A stretch of 12,588 nt of DNA from CAVOBC01 sp963693635 (lineage in GTDB: Bacteria; Pseudomonadota; Gammaproteobacteria; Pseudomonadales; Azotimanducaceae), in contig CAVOBC010000116.1 in NCBI GenBank assembly GCA_963693635.1, forward strand, positions 1 through 12,588, in the 5' to 3' direction. This document shows, piece after piece, positions 1 through 6,660 of this stretch. The position numbers and the translations under genes were made by a program. The notes under the pieces are model-generated. The model searched no databases, was not told where the DNA came from, and was given only the letters and a program-made list of their open reading frames with translations. Each line of letters starts with the position of its first letter. The stretch's first letter is position 1.

Positions 1-794
1 CACCACGCGAGATTCAGGTGTTTGAGCCGCTCGAGGTTCGCGCGTGCGACATTGAAGTAGGAAAGGTCTCAGCGGCGTGTGGTCATGCGGCCGTACAGTT
101 CTTCGAGGCCGCCGTAACGGAGGCCCTCGCCGGGCACATCGAGGGAGTTGTGACCTGCCCGATTAACAAAGAGGCGGTGCATGCGGCAGGCTATCATGGC
201 GATATCGGCCACCAGGAGATCCTGGCCCGCATGACACGCGCCGGGTTGACGGCGACGATGCTCATGACGACCGGTCTCAAGGTCGCTCATCTGTCCACCC
301 ACAAATCCCTTGCTGAGGCGGTGCGGTATGTCAGGACGCCGGTGCTCGTGGAGAAGCTTGACCTGACGATTGACAGCCTGCGTCGATGGGGACTCGAATC
401 GCCACGAATCGCGGTCTCGTCGCTGAATCCGCATGGCGGTGAAGGGGGCATGCTGGGCCGCGAGGAGATTGAAGAAATTGCGCCGGCCGTTCGTGCGTTG
501 CAGGAGAAGGGTGAGGACGTCGTCGGGCCGTTGCCGGCGGACTCCGTCTTCACCCGGGCGATCGGCGGTGAGTTCGACGCCGTACTCGCGCTCTATCACG
601 ACCAGGGTCACATCGCGATCAAGGTCCACAATTTTGAAGACAGCGTGACGGCAACGATGGGTATTCCGTTTGTTCGTACGTCGGTTGATCACGGCACCGC
701 TTTCGACATTGCCGGCAAGAACCTGGCCAATCCGAAAAGTCTCGCGATGGCGGTCGACGCCGCGATAGACATGATGAACGGCTCGCTCGCGTGA
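1..794 (+). CDS. pdxA: PdxA-family dehydrogenase, 5'-truncated by window edge
   Basis: This is the C-terminal part of a PdxA-type NAD-dependent dehydrogenase. The family oxidises 4-phosphohydroxy-L-threonine in pyridoxal phosphate synthesis; close relatives act on 4-phospho-D-threonate/erythronate or aromatic dihydrodiols. The reading frame is open to the left edge, so the GTG at 18 is not the real start. By comparison with E. coli PdxA, roughly 75 residues are missing. The three metal-binding histidines are visible in order: GHQE (207-218), STHKSL, and LYHDQG. The family signature FVRTSVDHGTAFDIAG lies near the end. Two points differ from classical PdxA: GHQE replaces GHTE, and HNFEDSV replaces the usual YQGFGRGV-like stretch. 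The exact substrate is therefore uncertain and a catabolic PdxA2-like role is possible. The DUF72 gene follows about 50 bases downstream on the same strand. Family assignment is firm; pathway assignment is not. Confidence 0.88.
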   Translation, partial: PREIQVFEPLEVRACDIEVGKVSAACGHAAVQFFEAAVTEALAGHIEGVVTCPINKEAVHAAGYHGDIGHQEILARMTRAGLTATMLMTTGLKVAHLSTHKSLAEAVRYVRTPVLVEKLDLTIDSLRRWGLESPRIAVSSLNPHGGEGGMLGREEIEEIAPAVRALQEKGEDVVGPLPADSVFTRAIGGEFDAVLALYHDQGHIAIKVHNFEDSVTATMGIPFVRTSVDHGTAFDIAGKNLANPKSLAMAVDAAIDMMNGSLA

Positions 795-842
795 TCCTGG
801 CTGATCGGTGTGGGCGCAACCGGGGAGGAGAGGAGGTCGCTG

Positions 843-1514
843 GTGGCGTTTTTTGTTGGCACGAGCGGATTTAGCTACAAGGGCTGGAAGGGGCCTTTCT
901 ACCCCGAGAAGATCAAGAATGCAGACATGCTGGGCTACTATGCCGAGCACTTGTCGGCCGTCGAGATCAACAACACGTTCTACCGCATGCCAAAAAAGGA
1001 GGTCATGCGGGGCTGGGCGGAGCAAGTGCCCGCGTCGTTTCGGTTCATTATCAAGGCATCCCGGCGCATCACGCATTTCAAACGGTTGAATGAGACGGAG
1101 GAGCCGATGGGGTTTCTGCTCGACGCAACGGCAGAGCTTGAAGACCGACTCGGCGCAATCCTCTTTCAATTGCCGCCGAATATGGCATGTGACCTGGACC
1201 GGTTAAGCGGGTTCGTCCGCCTCATACCTGGCGACGTGCGCGCTGCGATCGAATTCCGTCATGCCTCATGGTTCACTGACGCCGTGTACGACATTCTGCG
1301 GGCGAGCAACATTGCTATCTGTCACGCCGATAGGGAGGTGCGCGACCTGCCGATCGTTGCAACCGCCGATTGGGGTTATCTGCGCCTGCGTCTGCCGGAT
1401 TACGTGACCACGGACAACGGCTGGCAGGACACATTCGTTTTCTTCAAGCACGAAGACGAGGGCGCCGGCCCGAAAATGGCGGGTCGCTTCATCGACGTTG
1501 TGGCGTCGTCTTAA
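843..1514 (+). CDS. DUF72 (YecE-like) family protein
   Basis: This 223-residue protein belongs to the DUF72/YecE family, which adopts a TIM-barrel-like fold and has no settled biochemical role. Family marks are clear: VGTSGFSYKGWKGPFYP at the N-terminus, then VEINNTFYRMP (about 40-50), RITHFK (75-80), LGAILFQLPP (103-112) and IEFRHASW (136-143). I place the start at the GTG at 843 because AGGAGG sits at 831-836, six bases upstream, and the protein then begins directly at the conserved strand. The GTG at 810 would add 11 residues without a comparable ribosome site. The gene follows the PdxA-like gene by about 50 bases and may be co-transcribed with it. It converges on the reductase gene ending at 1553, and I see no clear terminator hairpin in the 38-base gap. 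Function is unassigned. Confidence 0.9.
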   Translation: MAFFVGTSGFSYKGWKGPFYPEKIKNADMLGYYAEHLSAVEINNTFYRMPKKEVMRGWAEQVPASFRFIIKASRRITHFKRLNETEEPMGFLLDATAELEDRLGAILFQLPPNMACDLDRLSGFVRLIPGDVRAAIEFRHASWFTDAVYDILRASNIAICHADREVRDLPIVATADWGYLRLRLPDYVTTDNGWQDTFVFFKHEDEGAGPKMAGRFIDVVASS

Positions 1515-1552
1515 AGCACGGGTCGTCGCCGGGCCGTTTCGGTACAGATCAT

Positions 1553-2554
1553 TCAGTGAGGACCGATTTCTGACGGGACGGACGCCGGATCCTCGATGAA
1601 GCACTCGATGTCTGCAATCGAGTAGTGACCCGGTGCCAGGTGGTTGCGCGCCATGTAGTTGGCTAGATGACCGATGCAGTCGTTGGCGGGCGTTGGGACA
1701 CCGTGGAGCCTGCCTAACCACGTGATCTCGCCGTTCAGGAAGTCGGCTTCGATATCACCGGTGCTGCGAATCAGACTCTGCCACGATGAGCCGCCGCCGC
1801 GCTCATGGCCCTCGACTTCCCCGGAATGGACCACACCTTTGTGCCGCTGAGCGACCTCATCGCGAGTCGCGCAGTCGATTCCGGCTGCTGCGTAACAGGC
1901 GAGTGCCTCACGCCGGACCTGTCGCATAATCGGCGTCGCGTCGGCGTCAAGGCCAACAGCCGCCTGCACGGCGTTGGTCAGGTTGAGAAGCAGCTTGGCG
2001 TATTTCCAGCGCATTGTGACTGGATCAGCCACCGCGGAGAAGTCGGCCTGGCGAAGTGCAGCGGCGACCTGCGTGATGCACTCGTCAACGCCTGATGGAA
2101 AGCAGCCGGCATCGAGAATGCCGCCTGCACCTTCAGCCTCGTGGACGACTTCGCCGGGCGTCATGTGCGTCGCGGGCAGCATGACCACCATCGCGTACAC
2201 CTGCCGGAAGCGGCGGAGGGCCTCGAATTCGTTTGAGACGCCATTCTGACAACAGACAATTGGCACGCTGTGGGCACCGAGCGCGGCAAGTTCGTTGAGG
2301 GCTGGCAGCATGTGCTGTGACTTCATGGTCATCATTATGATATCATCGGTCGACAGATCAGCGTCCCGCGGGTGCGATACCACTGGGATGTCGAGGCTGA
2401 ACGTGCCGCCCGGACAACGAAATCGAAGCCCGTTGCGGCTCATGGCTTCGAAGTGTGCCCCGCGCGCGATCAGGACGACATCGAAACCTGCCTGGTGCAG
2501 GCGGGCGCCAATGGTTCCCCCAATACCGCCCGCGCCATAGATCACGTAACGCAT
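1553..2554 (-). CDS. Ketopantoate reductase (PanE/ApbA) family protein
   Basis: This is a 333-residue NAD(P)H-dependent reductase of the 2-dehydropantoate 2-reductase family. The family's best-known reaction is reduction of ketopantoate to pantoate in the cytoplasmic coenzyme A pathway. The N-terminus carries the Rossmann motif GAGGIG (7-12). MKSQ (77-80) matches the first conserved lysine. KYAKLLLNLTNA holds the likely catalytic lysine K187 with Asn191 and Asn194. SSWQSLIRSTGDIEADFLNG (256-275) gives the substrate-binding serine and E269. The length is slightly above the usual 290-315 residues. The start ATG (2552-2554) has an AAGAGG ribosome site six bases upstream. The family is broad and includes paralogs acting on other 2-keto acids, so pantothenate synthesis is only the default reading. 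The gene stands alone on this strand and is convergent with the DUF72 gene. Confidence 0.88.
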   Translation of the reverse strand: MRYVIYGAGGIGGTIGARLHQAGFDVVLIARGAHFEAMSRNGLRFRCPGGTFSLDIPVVSHPRDADLSTDDIIMMTMKSQHMLPALNELAALGAHSVPIVCCQNGVSNEFEALRRFRQVYAMVVMLPATHMTPGEVVHEAEGAGGILDAGCFPSGVDECITQVAAALRQADFSAVADPVTMRWKYAKLLLNLTNAVQAAVGLDADATPIMRQVRREALACYAAAGIDCATRDEVAQRHKGVVHSGEVEGHERGGGSSWQSLIRSTGDIEADFLNGEITWLGRLHGVPTPANDCIGHLANYMARNHLAPGHYSIADIECFIEDPASVPSEIGPH

Positions 2555-2936
2555 GATGTGCCTCTTTTGTGCCTCTTGGCTGGTCCTTTTGTACTTGAGT
2601 GTACTGGGGCCCTATGCAGGCCTCTTTACTTGGGCCCTTTGCAGGCGCTCTTTACTTGGGGCCTTCGCAGGCCTAGGCGGGCCCCGTGCTGAACGCACGC
2701 CACATTAATTGACTCAGACCTTATTGGAAAGGTAGTTTAATGCCGCGAGTGGCGGGGTGATCTGGCGATGCATCGACTTACCGTTGGCCCGGCATGCCGG
2801 GATTTCGATCCAGAGCGGACACTCATCGTCCAAGTCGGGTCTTTCGCGGGTCCGAGAGCAGGTGCAAAAGCAGGCCCAAACCGGATCCAGGGCGCGCCCG
2901 GCCCCCTGAGGGGAAGTCAACAACGAGAAAACGTCT
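2555..2936. other. Divergent intergenic region, 382 bases
   Basis: This stretch separates the minus-strand reductase start (2554) from the plus-strand acyl-CoA dehydrogenase start (2937), so it should hold promoters for both. It contains the imperfect tandem repeat listed separately, a short direct repeat GTGCCTCTT at about 2558-2576, and a TTGACT (2709-2714) that could be a -35 element for the plus-strand gene. The nearest -10-like hexamer, TAGTTT at 2733-2738 with an 18-base spacer, is poor, so I do not call that promoter firmly. The 200-base leader after it contains a small CCCC-TGA-GGGG hairpin just before the gene. No convincing coding sequence was found in either direction. Confidence 0.5.
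2603..2678. repeat. Imperfect 25-26 bp tandem repeat, three copies
   Basis: Three adjacent imperfect copies lie at 2603-2627, 2628-2653 and 2654-2678. Each has the order ACTTGGGCCC, a short variable stretch, GCAGGC, and (in the first two) CTCTTT. The copies differ by a few substitutions and single-base indels. The array lies 50-125 bases upstream of the reductase start, read on the minus strand. It could be an operator region or simply local duplication. Confidence 0.7.
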
Positions 2937-4130
2937 ATGTCAGCTTTAGGTACATTTCGGCAAGAAACGCGGGACTGGCTTGATGCCAACTGTCCGGAGA
3001 GCATGCGTGACGGTAGCGACGACATCGTTGGGGGCGGCCGGCGGCAGACGTACGCAAATCCGGACGCCAAGGCATGGCTTGCACGGATGGCCGAACGAGG
3101 CTGGACGGCGCCGACCTGGCCAACCGAATACGGTGGTGGCGGCCTTGCCCACGAGGAGTTCCTGGTCCTACAGGATGAAATGGTGCGCCTCAATGCGCGG
3201 GCCCCGATCGGCGGCATGGGCTTTTCCATGATCGGCCCTACCCTGTTGGAGTATGGGACGGAGTCGCAGAAGGCCGAGCACCTGCCGAGGATCGTTAGCG
3301 GCGAGGTTCGCTGGTGCCAGGGCTATAGCGAGCCGGGTGCGGGATCAGACCTTGCGGGTCTCCAGACCAAAGCAGAGGACGACGGCGATCACTTCCGCAT
3401 CAACGGCCAGAAGATCTGGACCTCCGGCGCTCAGTACGCCGACTGGATCTTCACGCTCGTGCGCACAGACCCACAAGCGCCCAAGCACGAAGGCATCAGC
3501 TTTGTGCTGATCGACATGGAACAGGCCGGCGTAACCGTTAAACCCATCAAATTGATTAGCGGAGCCTCGCCCTTTTGCGAGACGTTCTTTGACGACGCAG
3601 TCGCCTTGAAGTCTAATCTGATCGGACAAGTCAACCGTGGCTGGACTGTCGGCAAGCGCCTGCTCCAACATGAGCGATCCGCCATCGCGGGGCTGAATTC
3701 GGGGGGTAGACGCGGGCGCTATGACGGCATGCGGCCGCTTCCTGAGGTTGCGCGTGACTATGTCGGCACCGAGGGTGGCAAGATTGCCGATGAGCAATTG
3801 CGCGACGGCGTTCTTGACAACGCGATGGATGCTCGCAGCTTCAACCTCACCCAGCGCCGCGCCGCGGCAGAGAACGACAGCGGCTCGACCCTTACGTTCG
3901 TGACCTCGATGTTCAAGTACTTCGGGTCGGAGCTGGGCAAAGATCGTCTGGAACTGCAGTTGAAGGCGATGGGGACCCAGGCGATGGGATGGGAGGGTGA
4001 CATGTTCACGGCCGAAGAGAGCGTTTTGACCCGGAGCTGGCTCCGATCGAAGGCCGGATCGATCGCCGGAGGGTCATCCGAGGTACAACTGAACATTATT
4101 GCCAAGCGAGTACTTGGCTTGCCCGACTAG
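2937..4130 (+). CDS. Acyl-CoA dehydrogenase, putative catalytic subunit of a two-gene enzyme
   Basis: This 397-residue flavoprotein of the acyl-CoA dehydrogenase superfamily would introduce a 2,3 double bond into an acyl-CoA thioester and pass electrons to ETF. The mid-domain is well preserved: GYSEPGAGSDLAGLQ (129-143) and INGQKIWTSGAQYADW (155-170) are typical FAD/substrate-binding stretches. The usual C-terminal catalytic Glu (YEG in MCAD) is replaced by Ala in IAGGSSEVQ (376-384). A Glu is present at E246 in QHERSAIAG, aligning by eye with the alternative catalytic position of isovaleryl- and long-chain acyl-CoA dehydrogenases. The helix that normally carries RxxFGxxIxxFQ is not recognisable; a divergent segment rich in Gly, Arg and Asp (253-300) takes its place. 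The next gene supplies that motif. I infer an alpha subunit of an alpha2beta2 enzyme, like the mycobacterial steroid side-chain dehydrogenases or PimC/PimD. The substrate is unknown. Confidence 0.88.
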   Translation: MSALGTFRQETRDWLDANCPESMRDGSDDIVGGGRRQTYANPDAKAWLARMAERGWTAPTWPTEYGGGGLAHEEFLVLQDEMVRLNARAPIGGMGFSMIGPTLLEYGTESQKAEHLPRIVSGEVRWCQGYSEPGAGSDLAGLQTKAEDDGDHFRINGQKIWTSGAQYADWIFTLVRTDPQAPKHEGISFVLIDMEQAGVTVKPIKLISGASPFCETFFDDAVALKSNLIGQVNRGWTVGKRLLQHERSAIAGLNSGGRRGRYDGMRPLPEVARDYVGTEGGKIADEQLRDGVLDNAMDARSFNLTQRRAAAENDSGSTLTFVTSMFKYFGSELGKDRLELQLKAMGTQAMGWEGDMFTAEESVLTRSWLRSKAGSIAGGSSEVQLNIIAKRVLGLPD

Positions 4131-4164
4131 TTTGGCGTTTAATTCGCCTCTCAGATCCGGACGT

Positions 4165-4184
4165 AATCCGAATTTGGATTTTTT
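4165..4184 (+). terminator. Short hairpin with T-run in the dehydrogenase spacer
   Basis: AATCC (4165-4169) and GGATT (4176-4180) form a five-base stem around a six-base loop, and the second arm runs into six T residues. The stem is short and AT-rich, so it is at best a weak terminator or pause site after the first dehydrogenase gene. Confidence 0.25.
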
Positions 4185-4192
4185 GACTGACA

Positions 4193-4224
4193 GCGGGCCG
4201 ACATTAAGATCGGACCCGCGTTTT
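4193..4224 (+). terminator. GC-rich hairpin plus TTTT between the two dehydrogenase genes
   Basis: GCGGGCCGA (4193-4201) pairs with TCGGACCCGC (4210-4219), leaving a single bulged A and an eight-base loop. GTTTT follows at 4220-4224. The structure resembles an intrinsic terminator or attenuator, yet it lies only 22 bases before the start of the second gene. If the two proteins form one complex, it more likely tunes their ratio or protects an mRNA end than fully separates the genes. Confidence 0.5.
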
Positions 4225-4246
4225 AGAGACCTTAAGGAGCTAGCCG

Positions 4247-5377
4247 ATGCCTCTGGTATTGAACGAAGAACAGAACATGTTGAAGGATGCAGCAAAAGAT
4301 TTCTGCACCAACAGCACGCCGATCACCCAGCTGCGCAAGCTCCGTGACGACAAGGACGAATCGGGGTTCGACCGTGACACCTGGCAACAGATGGTTGAGT
4401 TGGGCTGGAGCGGCATCATCATCCCCGAGGACTTCGGTGGGCTGGGATTCGGTCACATGGGTATGGGCGTTGTCATGGAGGAGTGTGGGCGCACCCTGAC
4501 GTCGTCGCCGCTGTTTGCGTCAGCGGTCCTTGGCGCGAGTGCGCTGATCCATGGCGGTAGTGACGAGGACAAGGCTGAGTTGCTGCCGCAGGTTGCGGGC
4601 GGTGAACTGCTGCTGGCGCTCGCGCTTGAAGATTCGCCGCACCACAATCCTTACGGCACCTCCGTGACGGCAGAAGCATGCGGGGCTGGCTACAAGGTTA
4701 CCGGCAGCAAAAAATTCGTACTGGACGGTCACGTCGCCAACAAGATGGTGGTTGTGGCGCGTAGCAGCGGCAACCCGGGTGATCGTGACGGTCTCACGTT
4801 GGTCCTGGTTGATGGCGATGCGGCCGGCGTGACCACAACCCGCACGATCATGGCGGACTCCCGCAATGCCGCGAATATGGAATTCGCCGGCGCAGAAGGC
4901 ACGTTGGTTGGACAAGCAGGCAAGGGTGCCGATGTACTCGATCGGGTACTCGATGCGGGACGCATTCTCCTGGCCGCCGAGATGTTGGGGTCCTTGCAGG
5001 AGTGCTTTGAGCGTACGATTGAATACCTCAAAACGCGTGAGCAGTTTGGTGTACCGATCGGTTCGTTCCAGGCCCTGAAGCATCGCGCCGCAAAGATGTT
5101 TTGCGAGATCGAGCTCTCAAAGTCGGTGGTCCTAGAGGGACTGTCAGCGCTCGATGAGGGACGAGATGACGTCTCTGAGCTTGCGAGCCTGGTCAAGGCA
5201 CGACTGAATGACACCTACAACCTTGTGGCAAGCGAAGGGGTGCAAATGCACGGGGGCATCGGCATGACCGATGAGCACGAGATCGGCTTCTTTCTGAAGC
5301 GTTCACGCGTGAGTGAACATACGCTCGGCAACTCGGCATTCCATCGCAACCGTTATGGTGAGTTGCTGGGTTACTAG
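4247..5377 (+). CDS. Acyl-CoA dehydrogenase-like protein, putative non-catalytic partner subunit
   Basis: This 376-residue protein has the acyl-CoA dehydrogenase fold with motifs complementary to the gene before it. It keeps the C-terminal domain marks REQFGVPIGSFQALKH (264-279) and QMHGGIGMTDEHEI (333-346). In classical enzymes these contact the FAD bound mainly by the neighbouring subunit. Its own mid-domain signature is degenerate: LALALEDSPHHNPYG (124-137) stands where (S/T)EPxAGSD is expected. Neither catalytic Glu position is filled: the segment SEHTLGNSAFHR places Leu360 at the MCAD Glu376 position, and DAGRILLA has Gly at the alternative position. It is therefore probably a structural subunit contributing to the partner's FAD site. 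The start is secure: TAAGGAG at 4233-4239 lies seven bases before the ATG. The family resembles pimeloyl-CoA dehydrogenase small subunits; the substrate is unknown. Confidence 0.87.
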   Translation: MPLVLNEEQNMLKDAAKDFCTNSTPITQLRKLRDDKDESGFDRDTWQQMVELGWSGIIIPEDFGGLGFGHMGMGVVMEECGRTLTSSPLFASAVLGASALIHGGSDEDKAELLPQVAGGELLLALALEDSPHHNPYGTSVTAEACGAGYKVTGSKKFVLDGHVANKMVVVARSSGNPGDRDGLTLVLVDGDAAGVTTTRTIMADSRNAANMEFAGAEGTLVGQAGKGADVLDRVLDAGRILLAAEMLGSLQECFERTIEYLKTREQFGVPIGSFQALKHRAAKMFCEIELSKSVVLEGLSALDEGRDDVSELASLVKARLNDTYNLVASEGVQMHGGIGMTDEHEIGFFLKRSRVSEHTLGNSAFHRNRYGELLGY

Positions 5378-5441
5378 CAGACTGGCCGCGGTTTGGGACC
5401 GTGGCACGGGACCGCCGCACAAGAGTGCAATGCCGGACAGG

Positions 5442-5470
5442 AAAAAAACCCGCTCATCGCGGGTTTTTTT
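5442..5470. terminator. Perfect bidirectional intrinsic terminator
   Basis: AAAAAAACCCGC (5442-5453) and GCGGGTTTTTTT (5459-5470) are exact inverted repeats around the five-base loop TCATC. Read on the plus strand, a GC stem is followed by seven T residues, ending the dehydrogenase pair. Read on the minus strand it has the same form and ends the ilvC-crotonase-metX operon, whose last stop codon is at 5498. The convergent placement matches this double role. Confidence 0.95.
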
Positions 5471-5497
5471 GTCAGTGTCTCTTTTGGGTCAGTGCCG

Positions 5498-6625
5498 TCA
5501 GGTGGCGACCCGCCGGAGCCTGCCTGGCTGATTCATCGGGCACTCGAAGAAATCGCAGATGACCGGGCGAAATCGATCCATATCCACGAGGAACGAGTCG
5601 TGTCCCATCGGGGATGCCAGGGTTTCAAAGGTGACATCACAACCCGTCACCGCGAGGCCGTCCGCCAGTTCTTGCTGCTGCTTGACCGGAAACAGAAAGT
5701 CCGTCTCAACGCCGATGATCAGCGCGCGCTCGGCACCGACCCGGCCGAGACCTTTTTCCAGTGAACCACCGTGGTCCGCGACGTCAAAGAGGTCCATCGC
5801 CCGTGAAAGATAGAGATAGCAGTTGGCGTCGAACGTGCCGATAAATTTGCTCGCGTGCGCTTCGAGATACGACTCCACCTCGAAGTCGATGCCGAATGCG
5901 TCACCGCTCTGGCGCTGCTCCGCTATTCGTTCCCGGCCAAACCGGGTCTCGAATTCTGCGGCGCTGCGATAGGTAAGCATGCCGAGTTTGCGGGCAAGAC
6001 GCATGCCCTGAACGGGGCCGTGTCCGTCGTAGTGACCGTCCTTCCAGGCCGGGTCCGTGCGGATCATCTCGCGCTGCAGCGAACGGAGCGCGATGGAGAA
6101 CGGCAGGGCGCGACTGGCCGATGAAATGCAAACGAGAGCGCGGGATGCCTGTGGAAACAGCACGTTGTGGGCCAGTGCCGTCATTCCTCCCATGGAGGCG
6201 CCGACCACCGAATACAGTTGACGGATCCCGAGTGAATGCACGACCTCCTGGCCAGCACGGGCGATGTCTTCGACGGTCAGTACCGGAAAATCCAGGCGGT
6301 ACAGATCAGAAGTGACTGGATTGACCGAAGCAGGCCCGGTTGAGCCGAAACAGCTACCGAGGGAATTGACGCAGACAACGAAGTACTTGGACGTGTCGAT
6401 CGGCTTCGCCGGTCCGACCATCTGCTCCCACCAGCCGGTCGAGGAATCTCCTGGGGAGGACGCCGCATGCGCGGAAGGTGAAAGCCCGGTGAAGATGAGG
6501 ACCCCGTTGTCCCCTGCGCGGTTGAGCGTGCCCCAGGTCTCGTAAGTGATCTCGGGGTTCATGATCTCGCCCTGTTGCATCGTAAAGGTGCCGTCGATGC
6601 GGTGAACTCGTCTCGCGTTACTCAT
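5498..6625 (-). CDS. metX: MetX-family O-acyltransferase, likely serine (or homoserine) O-succinyltransferase type
   Basis: This alpha/beta-hydrolase-fold acyltransferase activates the hydroxyl of serine or homoserine with an acyl-CoA, a step in cysteine or methionine synthesis. Numbering from the upstream GTG at 6634 (378 residues), the nucleophile is Ser148 in GASMGGM, with Asp312 in ETDFLFP and His345 in MGHDSFLVD completing the triad. The stretches GLSPSAHAASS, GWWEQMVGPAKPIDT, NSLGSCFGSTGPAS and QVESYLEAHA-like FEVESYLEAHA closely recall the Xanthomonas enzyme shown to be a serine O-succinyltransferase rather than a classical homoserine acetyltransferase. That substrate is inferred from remembered similarity. 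I prefer the ATG at 6623-6625; the in-frame GTG at 6634 would add three residues, and neither has a strong ribosome site. The gene is last in a three-gene operon, about 35 bases after the crotonase gene. Confidence 0.9.
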   Translation of the reverse strand: MSNARRVHRIDGTFTMQQGEIMNPEITYETWGTLNRAGDNGVLIFTGLSPSAHAASSPGDSSTGWWEQMVGPAKPIDTSKYFVVCVNSLGSCFGSTGPASVNPVTSDLYRLDFPVLTVEDIARAGQEVVHSLGIRQLYSVVGASMGGMTALAHNVLFPQASRALVCISSASRALPFSIALRSLQREMIRTDPAWKDGHYDGHGPVQGMRLARKLGMLTYRSAAEFETRFGRERIAEQRQSGDAFGIDFEVESYLEAHASKFIGTFDANCYLYLSRAMDLFDVADHGGSLEKGLGRVGAERALIIGVETDFLFPVKQQQELADGLAVTGCDVTFETLASPMGHDSFLVDMDRFRPVICDFFECPMNQPGRLRRVAT

Positions 6626-6660
6626 AGATGTCACTTTTTGGGGCTGCCAATCCGGTCATC

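Noticed and set aside
69..1169. A 366-codon minus-strand ORF opposite the PdxA-like and DUF72 genes.
   Set aside because: Its composition is Arg/His-rich with no family motif, and it lies antisense to two clear genes.
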